DNA of 64,000 nucleotides from Dastarcus helophoroides (taxonomy: Eukaryota; Arthropoda; Insecta; Coleoptera; Bothrideridae). Location of the stretch: positions 19,971,118 to 20,035,117 of the forward strand of contig CM053334.1 in assembly GCA_028583605.1 (NCBI GenBank), written 5' to 3'. Below are positions 34,531 through 47,400 of the stretch, in pieces. The notes under the pieces were generated by a model. It had not been told where the DNA came from, did not search any database, and worked only from the letters and a program-made list of their open reading frames with translations. The position numbers were made by a program, and so were the translations under genes. Every line of letters begins with the position of its first letter. Within the stretch, counting starts at the first letter, position 1.

Positions 34531-37500
34531 GCTGGAACGGACTGGTCCTTGGTTATCTTCAAAAATTGAAATTGAATTGTTCCCTGAAAACAAGAAAGAT
34601 TAAAAAATATAACAAAGGTTGCTCTAACCAGGGCTTCGAACCGGAACGGAACCGAAAACCAGAAACCGAAAAAAACCGTTATTTGTATCGGAACGAAAAC
34701 TGGAACCGAACCGAAAAGAAAATATCGGTTTATTTCGGTTCAGGGCAGATTCAAAAGTCCAAAGTTAATAAACCCTCCCCCCTTCAATGTCAATTTTACA
34801 TTAATAGTCTCAAATTTCAACCCAATATTTTGCTTGACTATTATTATTGTGTTGTTGGCGAGTTTTTTTAAAACTTCGACTTTTTTTTAGTAAAATTTCG
34901 AATTTGAACTTATTTTTATTTTGTCCCATAAATGTCGGCTTTAAAATGTTGAACTTTTCTAGAAATATTGATGTTTATTTTTCAATATTCCGACGTTTAT
35001 CTCCAGAATTTAAATCAAAAATATGTAGAATTTTTGCTAAATAAATTTGAAATATTTTCTTCAATTTCATCTTTTTTCTCAAAATCCTGTGTTCACATTT
35101 TCAATTTTTTCCTATTATTTCAATTTTTATAAAACATTGGTGCCTGATCCATAGTTCCTGAGTCATATGTGGTTTGCAGTAACTTTTGATGTGATTCGCG
35201 TTGACTATGAAGGAAAAAGTTATCTTATTTTGTTTAATAAATTCATGTCTTCAAAATAAAGTCAAACATTCTGTAAAAAAATCGAAATTTCAATTTTAAA
35301 ATCGAAAAAAAAAAACTTTAAAATCTAACCCAAACGTAAAAAGTTTAAAGCAAAAGTCAAAAATTTTAGAAATCATTCGAAAATTTAGTTTTCAAGCTTT
35401 AAGTTTAAGACTCGAAATTATCAAAAAAGAGTTTAGAAAATCTGTAAAATATGTAGGATTTTAAAAAGTATAATTTTCAACTTTCAATTAAAAATTTGGA
35501 AAGATAACAAAACTCTTCTCGAATTTTCAATTCTAAAATTTAAACACAAAATTTTGAGAAAACTCGAAATTTTGAAATAAAAAACTAAAAGTTATTCACA
35601 AGAATTTAGTTCTAACACGAAATTTCGTAAAAATGGTCTGAACTTTGACTTTAAAATCGAAATTTTGAGAAATAGATGAGAACTTTGGGATTAAGATAAC
35701 ATTTTGAGATTAAAATTCAAAATCTCTAAAAAAAAGAGTCTAGGTTTCGAATTTTACATCGAAAATTTTGAAAAATAATAACAAGGTTCAAGTTTGAACA
35801 ATTTTCAGAAGCAACTCGCCTAAGAAAGTCTTAAAATTTCGGCCAACAATTTTCAGAAGTAACTCGCCTAAGAAAGTCTTAAAATTTCGGCCTTATTTTC
35901 GCATTTTCGGATGAAAGTGAAAAATTCGTTGAAATAGCTAAAACTTCAAATTAAAATTTTTGAGAAACGTTTTTCTTTAATGAATGGAATTTTTTTGGAA
36001 ATTGTGACTTTTTTCCCTGAAACTTCAGTTTTAACCTTAAAATTTTAAACCTAACAACTTTGTGAAAAAAGTTTAAATGTTCAGAGAAGCTTAAAATTGA
36101 TAAAAATTTATTTCAGTTAATAAGAAATTATGAGAAAAATTCGAATATTTTAAGAAAAACTAGAAATTCATAATTTTTTTACTATTAACTTTCGAGTTTG
36201 TAAATGTCGAGTTTAAAGTCGGAATTTTGATTTTTTTTTAATAAATAATGTTTTTATTTTGATACAAAATTTCTTAAGAAACTTTAGTTTTTTTCGAAGT
36301 TTTGAGGTAAAACGACTTTTTTTATAAATTTGCATTTTACCCACGGCGTTAATAACTTCAAATTTTCACAATCGAAAATACCAGAACTTTCTTAAAATCC
36401 GTGGTTTTTGTTCAAAATTTGAGTTTTCTGTCAAAATGTTCAACTTCAAATTTAAATTTTTACATTTTTCCAAAAATTTCAACTTTATAATCAAAATATT
36501 GACTTTATTTCGAATTTTATTTTAAACACTTGGGTTTTCATGAAATTTCGAGTTAGAATCCAAAATTATTTGAAGTTGAAATTTTTTGATTTGATTTTCT
36601 GAGGTCAAAGCTTCCAAATTCTTTTTTTTTACATTTTTCTCCTTGATCAAAAAATTTCAACTTAATAGGTAAATTTCGGTCTTCATTATTTACGTAATTT
36701 GACTTTAATCAGGAAATTTGGAATATAAACTCACTATTTTAACTTGTATATCGAATTTCTGACTTTAGTCGTCATGTTTATTAATTTTATTTTAACATTT
36801 CTGCGACCCAGTTTGGAAATATTTAAATTTTTAATTGCCACATTTCGAGAAAAAAGTTTTTGTAAAAAACCTAAAAGTTTATTAAATTTTTTTATCAATT
36901 AAAAGTGCTAACTCGGATTTTCGATGAAATTTGGAATTCTCAACATTTTCTTAAAAAATCGAAGTTTCTAAAAAAATGGAAATCTCATTGATTATTAAAG
37001 TTTAAATTTTGACAAACGTTTTTCAATCAAAATATAGACTATTTCAAAAAAATGTTGATATTTTTCCCGTCAAATTTAGGGCACCTTTACCTTAAAAAAT
37101 TAGAATTTCCAATTTAAACTTTTGATCTTCAGAATATAATAAAATTTCGAAAAGAACCTGAAAATGTCTTCTTCAAATTTCCTGAAAACTTCAAAATGCT
37201 TAAAAGAAATTCAGAATTTGGATACAGTTTTTTTAATATATTTGATCTTTTTTTAAAATTTTTACATCTGTCTTAAAATTTTAAATAAAAATTGCAATTT
37301 TTGTTTTTTTTTTCTAAAATTTCGATTTAACACCCGAAATTTAGTCGTTTTCCAAATATTATGACTTTTTTATGTTTACACGTAAATCTCAAATTCGAAC
37401 GATGAAAAGTTAAAATCTTGAGATATTTCTATTTTTGAATTTAGTTTGTTTTTCCGAACTTTGATCTTTGATTGAATTGAAATTTAGATTTCTTTCTAGA

Positions 37501-38450
37501 ACTGTGAAATTGTTTCTCTTAAATTTGAATGTTTTCCTCGGAAAGTCGAAACACGAAATTAAAAAGATATCAAAATTTAACTTCAATATCAAGGCTTAAC
37601 TTATACTTTTAAGAAAGTAGTCAAAATTTGAAAAAAACCCTCGTAATTAATGTAATTTTTTTTTCATTTTAATCATAATATTTTGACTTTCAACTGGATT
37701 GTTCGAGTATTTTCTTTAATCTTAAAATCTCTAGTATAAGTCGAAATTTTGCAAATTAATACTTTTTTTTTAATTTTGAATTTTTTGCAAAATTCTGCAA
37801 TTGCTAGTTTTTTTCTGAAAATTTTACTTCAAATTCAATTTCCTAGCAATACTAACTCTGTTTTATTCATTATTTTCTAAACATAACTTAAACTTAATAA
37901 GTTTTAAGATTTCTAAATAGTTTAAACTCAATATTTTTAATACATAATGGTCATAGGTTTTATATTAAAAGATGTTTGCTGTGATTCGTCCTTTTTTTGT
38001 CATCACTTCAATCATGATAATGTTTTTTTATTCTAAACGTTAGATTACAATCTTAAAATTTCTGCATTTTCTAAAAAAAATGACTTTATACTCAAAATTT
38101 CAACTTAAATTATTCTCTAAATTTCAGGGTTTATTTTTTTAAAATTCGAACTTTTGTTTCGAGATTACTTGAAATATTTTCTTTATTTTAGATAAAAAAT
38201 TAAAAATTAATCACTCGGAGCTGAACCGAAAACGGAAACCGCAAAAAAAGCGTTATTTTTGTCAGAACGAAAATCGTAACTAAACCGATATAAATTTTTT
38301 TTCGGAACGAAAACCGAAAACCGGAACGAAAATAATAACTGTTCGAAACCCTGGCTCTAACGCGTTTCGATAGCCAAGAGAAAGTTAGGGCAACCTTTGT
38401 CGTGTTTGTTAATCTTTCTTGGTTTCAGGGGACAAGATTTGTATTCCAAC
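34531..38450 (-). mobile_element. Hairpin retroposon interrupted by a hAT-type element
   Basis: The tail and first arm occupy 34531-34628 and the second arm 38362-38450 (gcgtttcgatagccaag through ggtttcaggggacaag). The hAT-type element at 34629-38353 sits between them. Removing it and one 8-base duplication rejoins ttgctctaac with gcgtttcgatag, as in intact copies. Confidence 0.85.
34629..38353. mobile_element. hAT-type non-autonomous element, CAGGGCTTCGAACCGG ends
   Basis: A 3.7-kb insertion with ends CAGGGCTTCGAACCGG and (inverted) CAGGGTTTCGAACAG, flanked by a perfect 8-base duplication gctctaac (34621-34628 and 38354-38361). The 8-base duplication and CAGGG ends are typical of hAT elements. 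Subterminal sequence is rich in accgaaaaccg words. The interior is degenerate AT-rich sequence: A-rich words around 35.2-36.0 kb and T-rich after 36.2 kb. No transposase is visible. A 47-base direct repeat (caattttcagaagcaactcg...) occurs near 35808 and 35856. Confidence 0.88.
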
Positions 38451-38522
38451 TTTATGCTCACTCTCTGTTTTAATCCAAAGAGAAGATTTAAAAATTGAAA
38501 TACAAATCTTGTCCCCTGAAAC

Positions 38523-41500
38523 CAGGGCTTCGGACCGGAACTGAACCGAAACCGAAAACCGAAAAAAACCTTTATTTTCGCCGGAACGAAAACCGGAACG
38601 AAACCGAAAAAAAATATCTGTTTATTTCGGTTCGTCGAATTTATATACTTCAAATATTTTTTATTTTATACTTAAGATTGGATTTTTTTGGAAATTTCAA
38701 TTTTTATTTGAAAATTGTACACAATTCCATGCAACTTTCATCTCATCTTCATCTCTCATTTCTGATTAGATTAGATTAGAAACACACAATTTTCACATTT
38801 TCAACTGAAATTAATATTTTAAGTTTTAACTTGAATCTTTTATCAACATTTCCAACTTTTCCTTGAAATTGGGATTTTTATTTGGAAATTACTCGAAATA
38901 TTTCTTTTCTTCTTCTAAAATTTCGAGTTTAAAATGAAAAAAATTCCTCTGTTGCATCTTTGGAACAAATCTTTGGAACTCGGTTTTTCTTAGAATTTTT
39001 TTGCAAATTCGAGTTCTTCTAAATTTTTTTCTGGAATCTTTTTTTAAAAAATTCTTTCTTTGACTTTCAATTTTCTTTTCTTAATTTGATACCTCTATTT
39101 TTTTAAGTCATTAATCACATTTTCGATTTTTCGTAAATTTTTTTCCTTCAAATTCCACTTTGATTTTAGTATTTCAATTTTTTTTCGAAATCTCAAATTT
39201 AAATTCCTGCTGCCGACTTCCTAAATCTTCCAAAAATTCCAAAATATGATTTTTTTTCAAAATTTTCGCTAAAATCTCGCAGTTTCAAATTTAACCTAAA
39301 AATTTAAAGATCAAGTCAAAATTTTAGCAAAATATCCAACATGATATTCCAATTTAATACCGGGATCTTGGCATTGGGGTCGAAATTTTTACAGTAAACT
39401 TGAAATGGTGACATGTTAGAAAATGTATAACTTAAAGTTGCAACAATTTTGCTTACGTTAAAATGGTAATTTTTATTCTAAAAGCTCTGATTTTTTCCTC
39501 AAGCCACAAAACTGTGATTTGTTTAGAATTTAGAAGTCAAAATTGTGTGTTCTGTTAAATATTATGTAATTGCTTTCGCTAAATCTCTGATATAAATTCG
39601 AAAATTTAGTTCTTTGCTACTTGAACTTTTGTGTCAAAAATCTATTCTAAAAATGTTAAATTTTCAATTTCACAAAATTTCGTCTTTAAAATTGAAATTT
39701 TGTTATTGATCTTAAAATTTTAATTTTTTCATAGAAAACTGAACTTTAGAAATAATCCAAATTACACTTTTTGTAGAATTTTTTACTTTTATTCTTAGGA
39801 TTTACATTTCCATTAAAAATTTCAAATTTTTGCTCAAAATGTTAGCAGAAAATAGATTTTGAACGCAAAAGTGCTAACTTGAATTTAAAAATTTTATGTT
39901 AATTTTCATTTTGAATATTTATATTCAGAATCTCGAAAGAGTATTCAAATTTCAAGAAAAAAGACAACATTTTTGAAAAAGTCTAAATTTTGAGGTAAAA
40001 CAAACTTAATTTTCGACAAACGATTTTTCAAAATTAATCCCAAAATTTCGAGTCCTGAAAATTCCTCTCTTTTAAAATTTGACCTTTTTTCAAGATTTTA
40101 GCTTTTTTTAAATATTTCGTCGTTTTTTTTTTTGAAGAATTCGACTCTTTCAAACTACCTATTTTCAAAATATGATTTTTTCTTAATTTCAAATTTTTTA
40201 AAGACTTCTAATTTTTGAAAATTTGGATTTTTTTTAGAAAATTTGGCACTTTTTAAAAAAAATTTGGCACTTTTTTGAAAAATTCAGCTTTTCTTCGAAC
40301 ATTTTAACTTTTTTGGAAAATTGATGATTTTTTTGAAAGTTTCGTTTTCCATCACAATTTTAGTTTCCTTCAAAATTTCGGCTATTTTGAAATTTTCATC
40401 TATTCAAAATTTCGATTTTCTTGAAGTTTTGTTTTTTTTTGAGAATTTCGACGTTCGTTAAAAATCTCGACTTCGTTGAAAAATTTGAATTTATTTTAAA
40501 AATTTAGGACATTTGAAAATTTCGATTTTTTGAAAATATTGTTTTTTTTTCAAAACGGCGACCTTAGAAATGATGAATATTTAAAAATTTTTATATTTTT
40601 TGGAAATTTGACCCTTTTTTGATATTTCGACCTTTTGAACGTTTAGTTTTTTGAAAATGTAGCTTTAAAAAATTCTTTATATTAAAATTTGGACTTTTAT
40701 TGAAAATTTAAACATTTTTTAAAATCCCCGACTTTTTTCAAAATTTCTCCATTTTCTAAAAATTACCACCTTTTCATAATTTCGATTTTCATTAACAATC
40801 CTAATCGTTTAAGTTTTAAATTTCGAAATGTTGGTTCTGGACCTTTTTAGAATCTAAAAATTGAAACCTTTTTAAAAATTTCGGAGCTCTTTAAAAATGT
40901 CTAGTTTTGACTTTTAAATTTGGAATTTTTTTTGATAGGTTTAAATTTTCTTTTGTAAATCTGAACCTATTTTAGAAATTAAAAATTTGGATTTTTGTGT
41001 AAATTTGGTTTTTTAACTTTCGACTTTTGAAAATTTCAACTTTTATTCAAAATTTCCCCTTTTTTAAAAATTTGACTTTTTTCAAAATTTTGATTTTTTT
41101 TGATGAATTCGACCGTTTTCAAATTATCTATTTTCGAATTCCACTTTTCCTTAATTTCGAATTTTTTGAAAACTTCGACTTTTTGAAAATTTGGAGAATT
41201 TTTAGAACATTTGACACTTTTTTGAAAAATTTCGATTTTTACGACAATTTCAACATCTTTCAAAATTTCAGCTTTTTTGAAAATTCCATGTATTCAAAAT
41301 TGTGATTTTCTTGAAATTCTGATTTTTTACAAGTTTAGACTTTTGTAAAGAATCTCGATTTTATTAAAAAATTATGAATTCATTTTGAAATATTTGACTT
41401 TCAAATTTTCGATTTTTTTTGAAAATATGGACTTTTCTTTCAAAACGTCGACTTTCAAAATATGAATGAATATTTGAAAATTTCTATATTTTTTCAAAAT

Positions 41501-43351
41501 TTCACTCTTTCTTGATATTTTAACTTCGTGAACATTTTGTCTTTTCAAAAATTAGTTTTAAAATATTCTTTATTTGAAAATTTGGATATTTGTCGAAAAT
41601 TATTACTTTTTTAAATCTCTGACTTTTTCAAAATTTCTCCATTTTCTGAAAATTAGGACCTTTTGATAATTTAAAAAAAAATCGGCTCCTTTTCGGAAAT
41701 TTACAATTTTTTGGAAAAATCGTCGAGTTTTTTTTTTTTAAAACTTTATTTCTATGACAATTTCAGCTTCCTTCAACATTTTGGCTATTCCATCTATTCA
41801 AAATTCTGATTTTTTTGAAAGCTTCAACTTTCGCTAAAAATCTCGACTTTATTGAAACATTACGAATTAATTTTAAAATATTTGACTTCAACCTCAAAGC
41901 CTCGATTTTTTTGAAAATATGCAGATTTTTTAAAAACGGCACCTTTCGAAAAGTAAAATATTTGAAAAGTGCTATATTTTTTCAAACTTCGACTCGCTCT
42001 TTATATTTCGATTTGTTGAAAATTTTGTCTTTTGAAAATGTAGCTTTAAAAAATTTTCTATTTGAACATCTGAACCTTTGTTGGACCTTCTTTTAACATC
42101 TCCGAGTTTTGTTAAAATCTCTTGAAAATTTCGATTTTCATGACAATTTCAACTTCCTTCAAAAGCTGGGCTTTTTTGAAAATCGTTTTCAAATTATCGA
42201 CCTTCGTTAAAAATATCTCTTTTTTAAAATTTTTTTGGTGGAACGGACTGGTCCTTGGTTATCTTAAAAAATTGAAATACAAATCTTGTCCGCGAAACCA
42301 AAAAAAGATTCCAAATTTAAATTTATATTTGTCAATTTCTTATAGTTCAAGTCTCAACTCATAATTTCGAGAAAAATGTCTATAATTAAAGAATAAAAGT
42401 CAACATGTCGATAAAAAGGGTTAAGAGGTTGTTAGAGAAAGAGAGAGAAAGACTAAATTTTGTTTAAAGTTAAAATTTTAGAAAAATTAATAATGAAAAG
42501 TACCTACAAGTTTAAATTTAAAACTTCAAAAGAAAAAAGTTAAAATAACGAAAAAACCAAATACATTAAACAAAAGTTTCGAAAAATTTTACTTTTTCTA
42601 CAAATTTTGAAGTTTTCAGCAACATTTCCAGGAACAAAATCGAATATTTGGGTTAAAAGTCAAGACTGAATTAGGGTAGAAAATTAGAACTCTTTTTTTT
42701 TAAATAAATTTAAAGTTCTTTTTTTGAAATTGTGACTGGTCTTTTTTATTTTCGTTTATTTTTTTATTTGATCTTTTTAATCGACAGTTCTAGAAAACAT
42801 AGTCGAAGCAGTAAAAATCAATGTTATTAGAAAAAGCGAATCAAAGTTAAAACTTCGATAGAGAACCAAAATTATGAAAGAAAAAGGTCTCTCAAATTTT
42901 CGATTTTAATAGCCAAAGTTCGCATATTTTAGAAGTTTTCAACTCTAGGGTATATAATTTAGGAATTTTATGAAAATTCCGAGTTTAAATTTGAAATATC
43001 TAAACCCGAAATTCCGATTTCGTTTTTTATAAACTTTAGTTGAAATTTGAACTCAAATTGAACTAAAAACTCAGAGTTTCACCATGAAAATTTTAAACTT
43101 GAAAAATATAAAATATTTTCCTTCAATCTTAGGCAAGGTTGTAATACTAAAGTAAAAAAGACACCACATTTTCTAAATTATGTCCACAAATCAATTTTTA
43201 AAGACTTTTAAACATCAAAAAATGAGTCACCTGGAACTGAAATGAAAACCGCAAAAAACCATTATTTTTGTCGGAACGAAAACCGATGTAATTTTTTTGC
43301 AGGAAAGAAAACCGAAAACCGGAACGAAAAACATAGCAGTTCGAAGCTTTG
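38523..43351. mobile_element. hAT-type non-autonomous element, second copy
   Basis: A 4.8-kb relative of the element at 34629. Ends are CAGGGCTTCGGACCGG and (inverted) CAAAGCTTCGAAC, flanked by a perfect 8-base duplication cctgaaac (38515-38522 and 43352-43359). The interior is T-rich low-complexity sequence to about 42.2 kb and A-rich from 42.3 kb. A hairpin retroposon fragment is embedded at 42233-42306. No transposase frame is visible. Confidence 0.87.
42233..42306 (-). mobile_element. Hairpin retroposon fragment
   Basis: Reads ggtggaacggactggtcctt and continues through caaatcttgtccgcgaaac. It is a tail and part of an arm, inside the larger hAT-type element. Confidence 0.75.
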
Positions 43352-43752
43352 CCTGAAACCAAGAAAGAATATAAAACACAACAGAGTTGCTATCGAAACG
43401 CGTTAGAGCAACCTCTGTTGTGTTTTTTAATCTTTCTTGGTTCCAGGGGACGAGATTTGTATTTCAATTTTTAAAGATAACCAAGGACCAGTTAGTTCCA
43501 CAAAAAAAAAGAGAAGATTTAAGTTTTAATGTCATAAAATGAGTAGGGGATACTGAGGTATTGTGAACCGCCTTTTTATGTTGGCTAAAAACTGGCAAAA
43601 AAAAATTTTTTTTTCCAAAAATTTCAAAGCTTGAGTTTGTAGTACAACTAATAATCTCTCTTTGGATCGCATCAGTTTGGTCAAATTGTTTAAATTAAAC
43701 ATTTTATATCAGTTGGCGCAAAAATTGCATTTTTGCGATTTAGAAAAATGTT

Positions 43753-44069
43753 GGGGAATTACGGACCACTTTGTAAATCTATTAAAAATGGAAAAATGTG
43801 GTAGAAAAATTTTATTATTTTTTATTCAGAATGGCAGAAGATTTATTATGAAAGAGAAACAAAGTGAAGTGGAGTGAGAAATTGCAATAAAAATTAGTTC
43901 GAAACGAAATTATTATTGTGTCCCAAAAAACTATTAGAAATTTCCGAAAAATAATGCTCTGCTGAAAATTTGCACAAATAATCGCTTATATGCATCAAAT
44001 ATATGAAATTAGCTTGTGAAATGTAAAGAATTTGAATAATTCCACGACCAAAGTGGTCCGTAATTCCCC
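43753..44069. repeat. Perfect 21-bp inverted repeat
   Basis: ggggaattacggaccacttt plus g at 43753-43773 is exactly complementary to 44049-44069, 275 bases away. Similar ggtcc / ccccttcccc words occur around 43550 and 44400, hinting at an element of about 0.9 kb. No coding content is recognised. Confidence 0.7.
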
Positions 44070-44471
44070 GAAGGTCATTTTTTACAATATGGCAGCATAT
44101 GAGTCACACAAGACAAACTTCATGTTCCTGTCGAAGACTTAAGGTTTCGCGAATATTATGAAGATATTTATCTAAGTTGGTTCTCAAAATATGTGGTCAA
44201 ATTAGAGTAAACTCAAAAGTGAAAAAAAAATTTCGAAGTATTCCGTTTCTATTTGGCATCGAAGCGAGGTAACGGTTCGTGTACACAAGTCGAGTACTGA
44301 AGGGAAAATGAGCCTAACATGAGGTGAGCTGACGACAGTTATTTGTAGCTATCAACGACAATTAGAGAAAAAAATATGAAACTGGTGCGCAATTCCTCTT
44401 GGTCCAGAATACCCCTTCCCCTAATAAAAACAACGCTGGTGGACAAAACGCATTTATTAAACAGTCAACAT

Positions 44472-47400
44472 TTAGGTAGCCTCAGTCGTTGCCGTCGTCG
44501 ATGGTCTTAGATGGTTCAGCTGGGCGGCGGCCCCGTACGCCAGGCCTAGAAAAGTCCCCAAAAGCTCCGAGAAAAACACCCCCAAACCCGTCATATTCTT
44601 AATGGGTGCTGATGCCTGCTGTTCGACCCCGACTCGATTCTCAACGATTTTCAGAGGTCGCGGTCTTTTGTACAGATAACCCTGCTGAGCGCTTGCCTCA
44701 TTCGCGTGATCGCTCGCCTCATCCTCGTGATCGCTCGCCTCATTCGCGAGATCGCTCAATTCCGTTTTATTGGTGACTTCGCCGACGATTTCGCTCGATG
44801 TCTTGCTGACGATTTGGCTCGTCCTAGTAGTAATTACGTTCGCTTTGCTGGTAATGTCGCTCGCTGTCTTATTGGCCGCATCCTCCTCGAATTCCTTATC
44901 GAATTCCGCCTGTTCTCTATCGAAGTCGTCATCGGTTTTATCGCGGTCGCCGCCGTTGGCGAACATCGTCAAAAATTGTATCTTTCTGAGGATTTTACCG
45001 ATCTTCTTCTGCAACAAACTCGGCGAAGCTTCGTTCGCCTCATCGTCGTCCGAGATGTCCACGTTGACGAACGTTTCGTCCTCATCGGATGGCTTTTTGG
45101 CGTCTTCCAGTTTCTCTAATTTACGCGCCGATCGAAGATCGGCGATATTCTCCGATGGTAAAGAGGAACTGGAAGAGCTAGCTGAAGATAGAACGCTCGC
45201 TACGTTGTAGAGAAATGGAGTGCCGAGACTGACATGGAATACCTGCAAGAATATCGAAGGCATGATTATTCATAGACGTTTTGAAAGAATAACTAAGTAA
45301 ATATTGGGAATTGATGGTTTCACTTTTATATTGAAAAATAAATCTTGTCCCCTGAATCCAAGAAAGCTTAAAAAAACAACAAAAGTTGCTCTAACGCGAT
45401 TCGATTGCCAAGCTATCATCTTCAGAGAGATAGATAGATAGTATTTCTCTGAGGATGATAGTTTGGCTATCGAAATGCGTTAGAGCAACCTTTGTTGTTT
45501 TTTTTAATCATTCTTGGTTTCAGCGGACAAAATTTGTTTTTCAATTTTTAAAGATAATCAAGGAGCAGTCCGTTTCACCAAAATCACTTTTACATTGTAA
45601 TGAAATGTAAATTGTAGAATTAAGTACGTAAGAAAAGTTTCTAGAAAGATCTGATAAGGGGAAAACGGCTGCGATAATGAAGCAAACGGCACATAAGCGT
45701 CCCAGAAATTTCGGCAAAAGATACGCCTTATCTGCGAGATTTTTCTAGAATCTGGAAGCCAAAACTATATAAGGCGGTCGTCTTTCCCTCGAATCAGTTG
45801 AGGCAATCAGTCAGTGTAGTTAGTGAATTAGTAGAAGTCAATAAGTGAGTTCATTATTCAGTTGTAGTGTTCCGAGTTTAGTTTAAAAATAAAGTGGGTA
45901 TTAATCAATTCACGTGTTAATCAATTCGAACCAATAGCCCGCAACAATATGTAATGTTATACATACAAAAAAATGTTAGTACAACTGAGTTTTTAGTAAT
46001 AACATGTTGAGTTTTACTGGAATAAAAATAGCCTAAAATGTATCTTTAATAAAATCCTACGTTTTAAGACTCGTAACCGTGGGAAGCTAGGGGGCTTCAG
46101 CTCCCCTTGAAATTGTTTGGCTTCACACTAGATAGAAATGAACTTTCCAGGGGTGCGACACTTTTAAAAATCATTTTTAATGGATCATTTTTTTTCGTAC
46201 TGAAAGGCAACGATGTTTTTTTTTCAAATTTGGCGCCATTACTTATTATTAGAGACCGAATTTTAAGCACAATCAAGCAAGGCAAAAAGGTGAGTAAAGT
46301 GTTAAATTAGACAAAAACGAAAAGTTAAAGAAGGCACCAAAAAGGTAAAATACCCTAAAAAAAGTATTAACCCATTCACTGCTGATTCAAAAATGTATGA
46401 AAACCACTGGTGCTCAATATATCTACTATTAAATGAGTTGAATTTATTTGCATGTATATACTATATACATTTTTTGGTAAAACGACTAACGGTTTTAATA
46501 AAATCGTTAACTAGGGATTTTTTGAGCCGAAAAAATGATCCAGATAGATGTCTTGGTAAAATTTTGGAATCAACAGTTATTGAGAAGATTTTAATTCTTC
46601 AGGAACAATTTTTTTATCTCCTAAACAGCTCTACCGATTTCGATGTAACTTGGTAATTAAGGTTTTTTTTGATTAAAAAATTTGATATCACCCTTTTTAA
46701 CGATATATTGCTCCTTGAGGAAGAAATTTTTATCTCAGAAACGGTTGTATCGATTTCGATACAATTCGTTAAATAAGGGTTTTTTGGATTAAGAAAACGA
46801 TAAGTATATAAATTTGGGATCGCATTTTGTCAGGGACATCATTGGCCTGGCCAGGAACAATTTTTATTTCCGAAAGGGTTTTATCGATTCCGATAAAATG
46901 TAGTAAATGGAGGATTTTTGTGTCAACAAAATGATCTAGACCAGGAATGAGCAACCTTTTTTTACAGAATGAGAAAAATATGCGCTTGCACTCCCTGTTC
47001 ATGCAGCAAGCTGAAAATTTGTATGTATTCAATTGGAGGACTTCCCAATTCTTCAAAATTCATCCTAACCTTGAAACATTTTTAACGAAATTTCTACATT
47101 TTTCTCAAATTTTGTATATTTTTTTACAAAATTTGACTTTTTCTTTTAAAATTTTGCATTTATTCATAAATTTGCCTTCTTTTATTAAACATGACTGTCA
47201 AAATTTTGAATTTTAAAGTTCCTCGTTTTTTTCTGAAATTTCGTCATTCCTCGAAATTCGACTTTTCCTGACAATTTCGCCTTTTTCTGATTCTGAAAAT
47301 TTCCGCTTGTTTATTAATATTTGTCTTTTTTCGAAATTTGGTCGATCTTTTAGACAGAAAGGTATATTTTTTAGAAATTTAAAATTTTTGTGAAAAAACA

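Larger units (their letters stand above)
38491..43500 (+). mobile_element. Second hairpin retroposon interrupted by a hAT-type element
   Basis: The first arm starts at about 38491 (aaaattgaaatacaaatc). After the inserted hAT-type element it continues at 43360 with caagaaagaat and runs through the tail aaccaaggaccagttagttc to an A-run. The words aaagagaagattta on both sides (near 38477 and 43508) look like a 14-base target duplication. Confidence 0.8.

Noticed and set aside
41027..41305. Phe/Leu-rich frames in AT-rich blocks
   Set aside because: They are built from the degenerate ttttcgaaatttt texture inside hAT-type elements; composition alone explains the openness.
43662..43877. 71-codon plus-strand frame
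   Set aside because: It spans one arm of the 21-bp inverted repeat and has no domain, splice support or sign of coding bias.
44706..45210. Two plus-strand frames of 137 and 146 codons
   Set aside because: They are antisense to the secreted-protein exon and contain no recognisable features.
46367..46400. ttaacccattcactgctg as a piggyBac-like left end
   Set aside because: TTAA plus CCC is suggestive, but no inverted partner was found within several kb.
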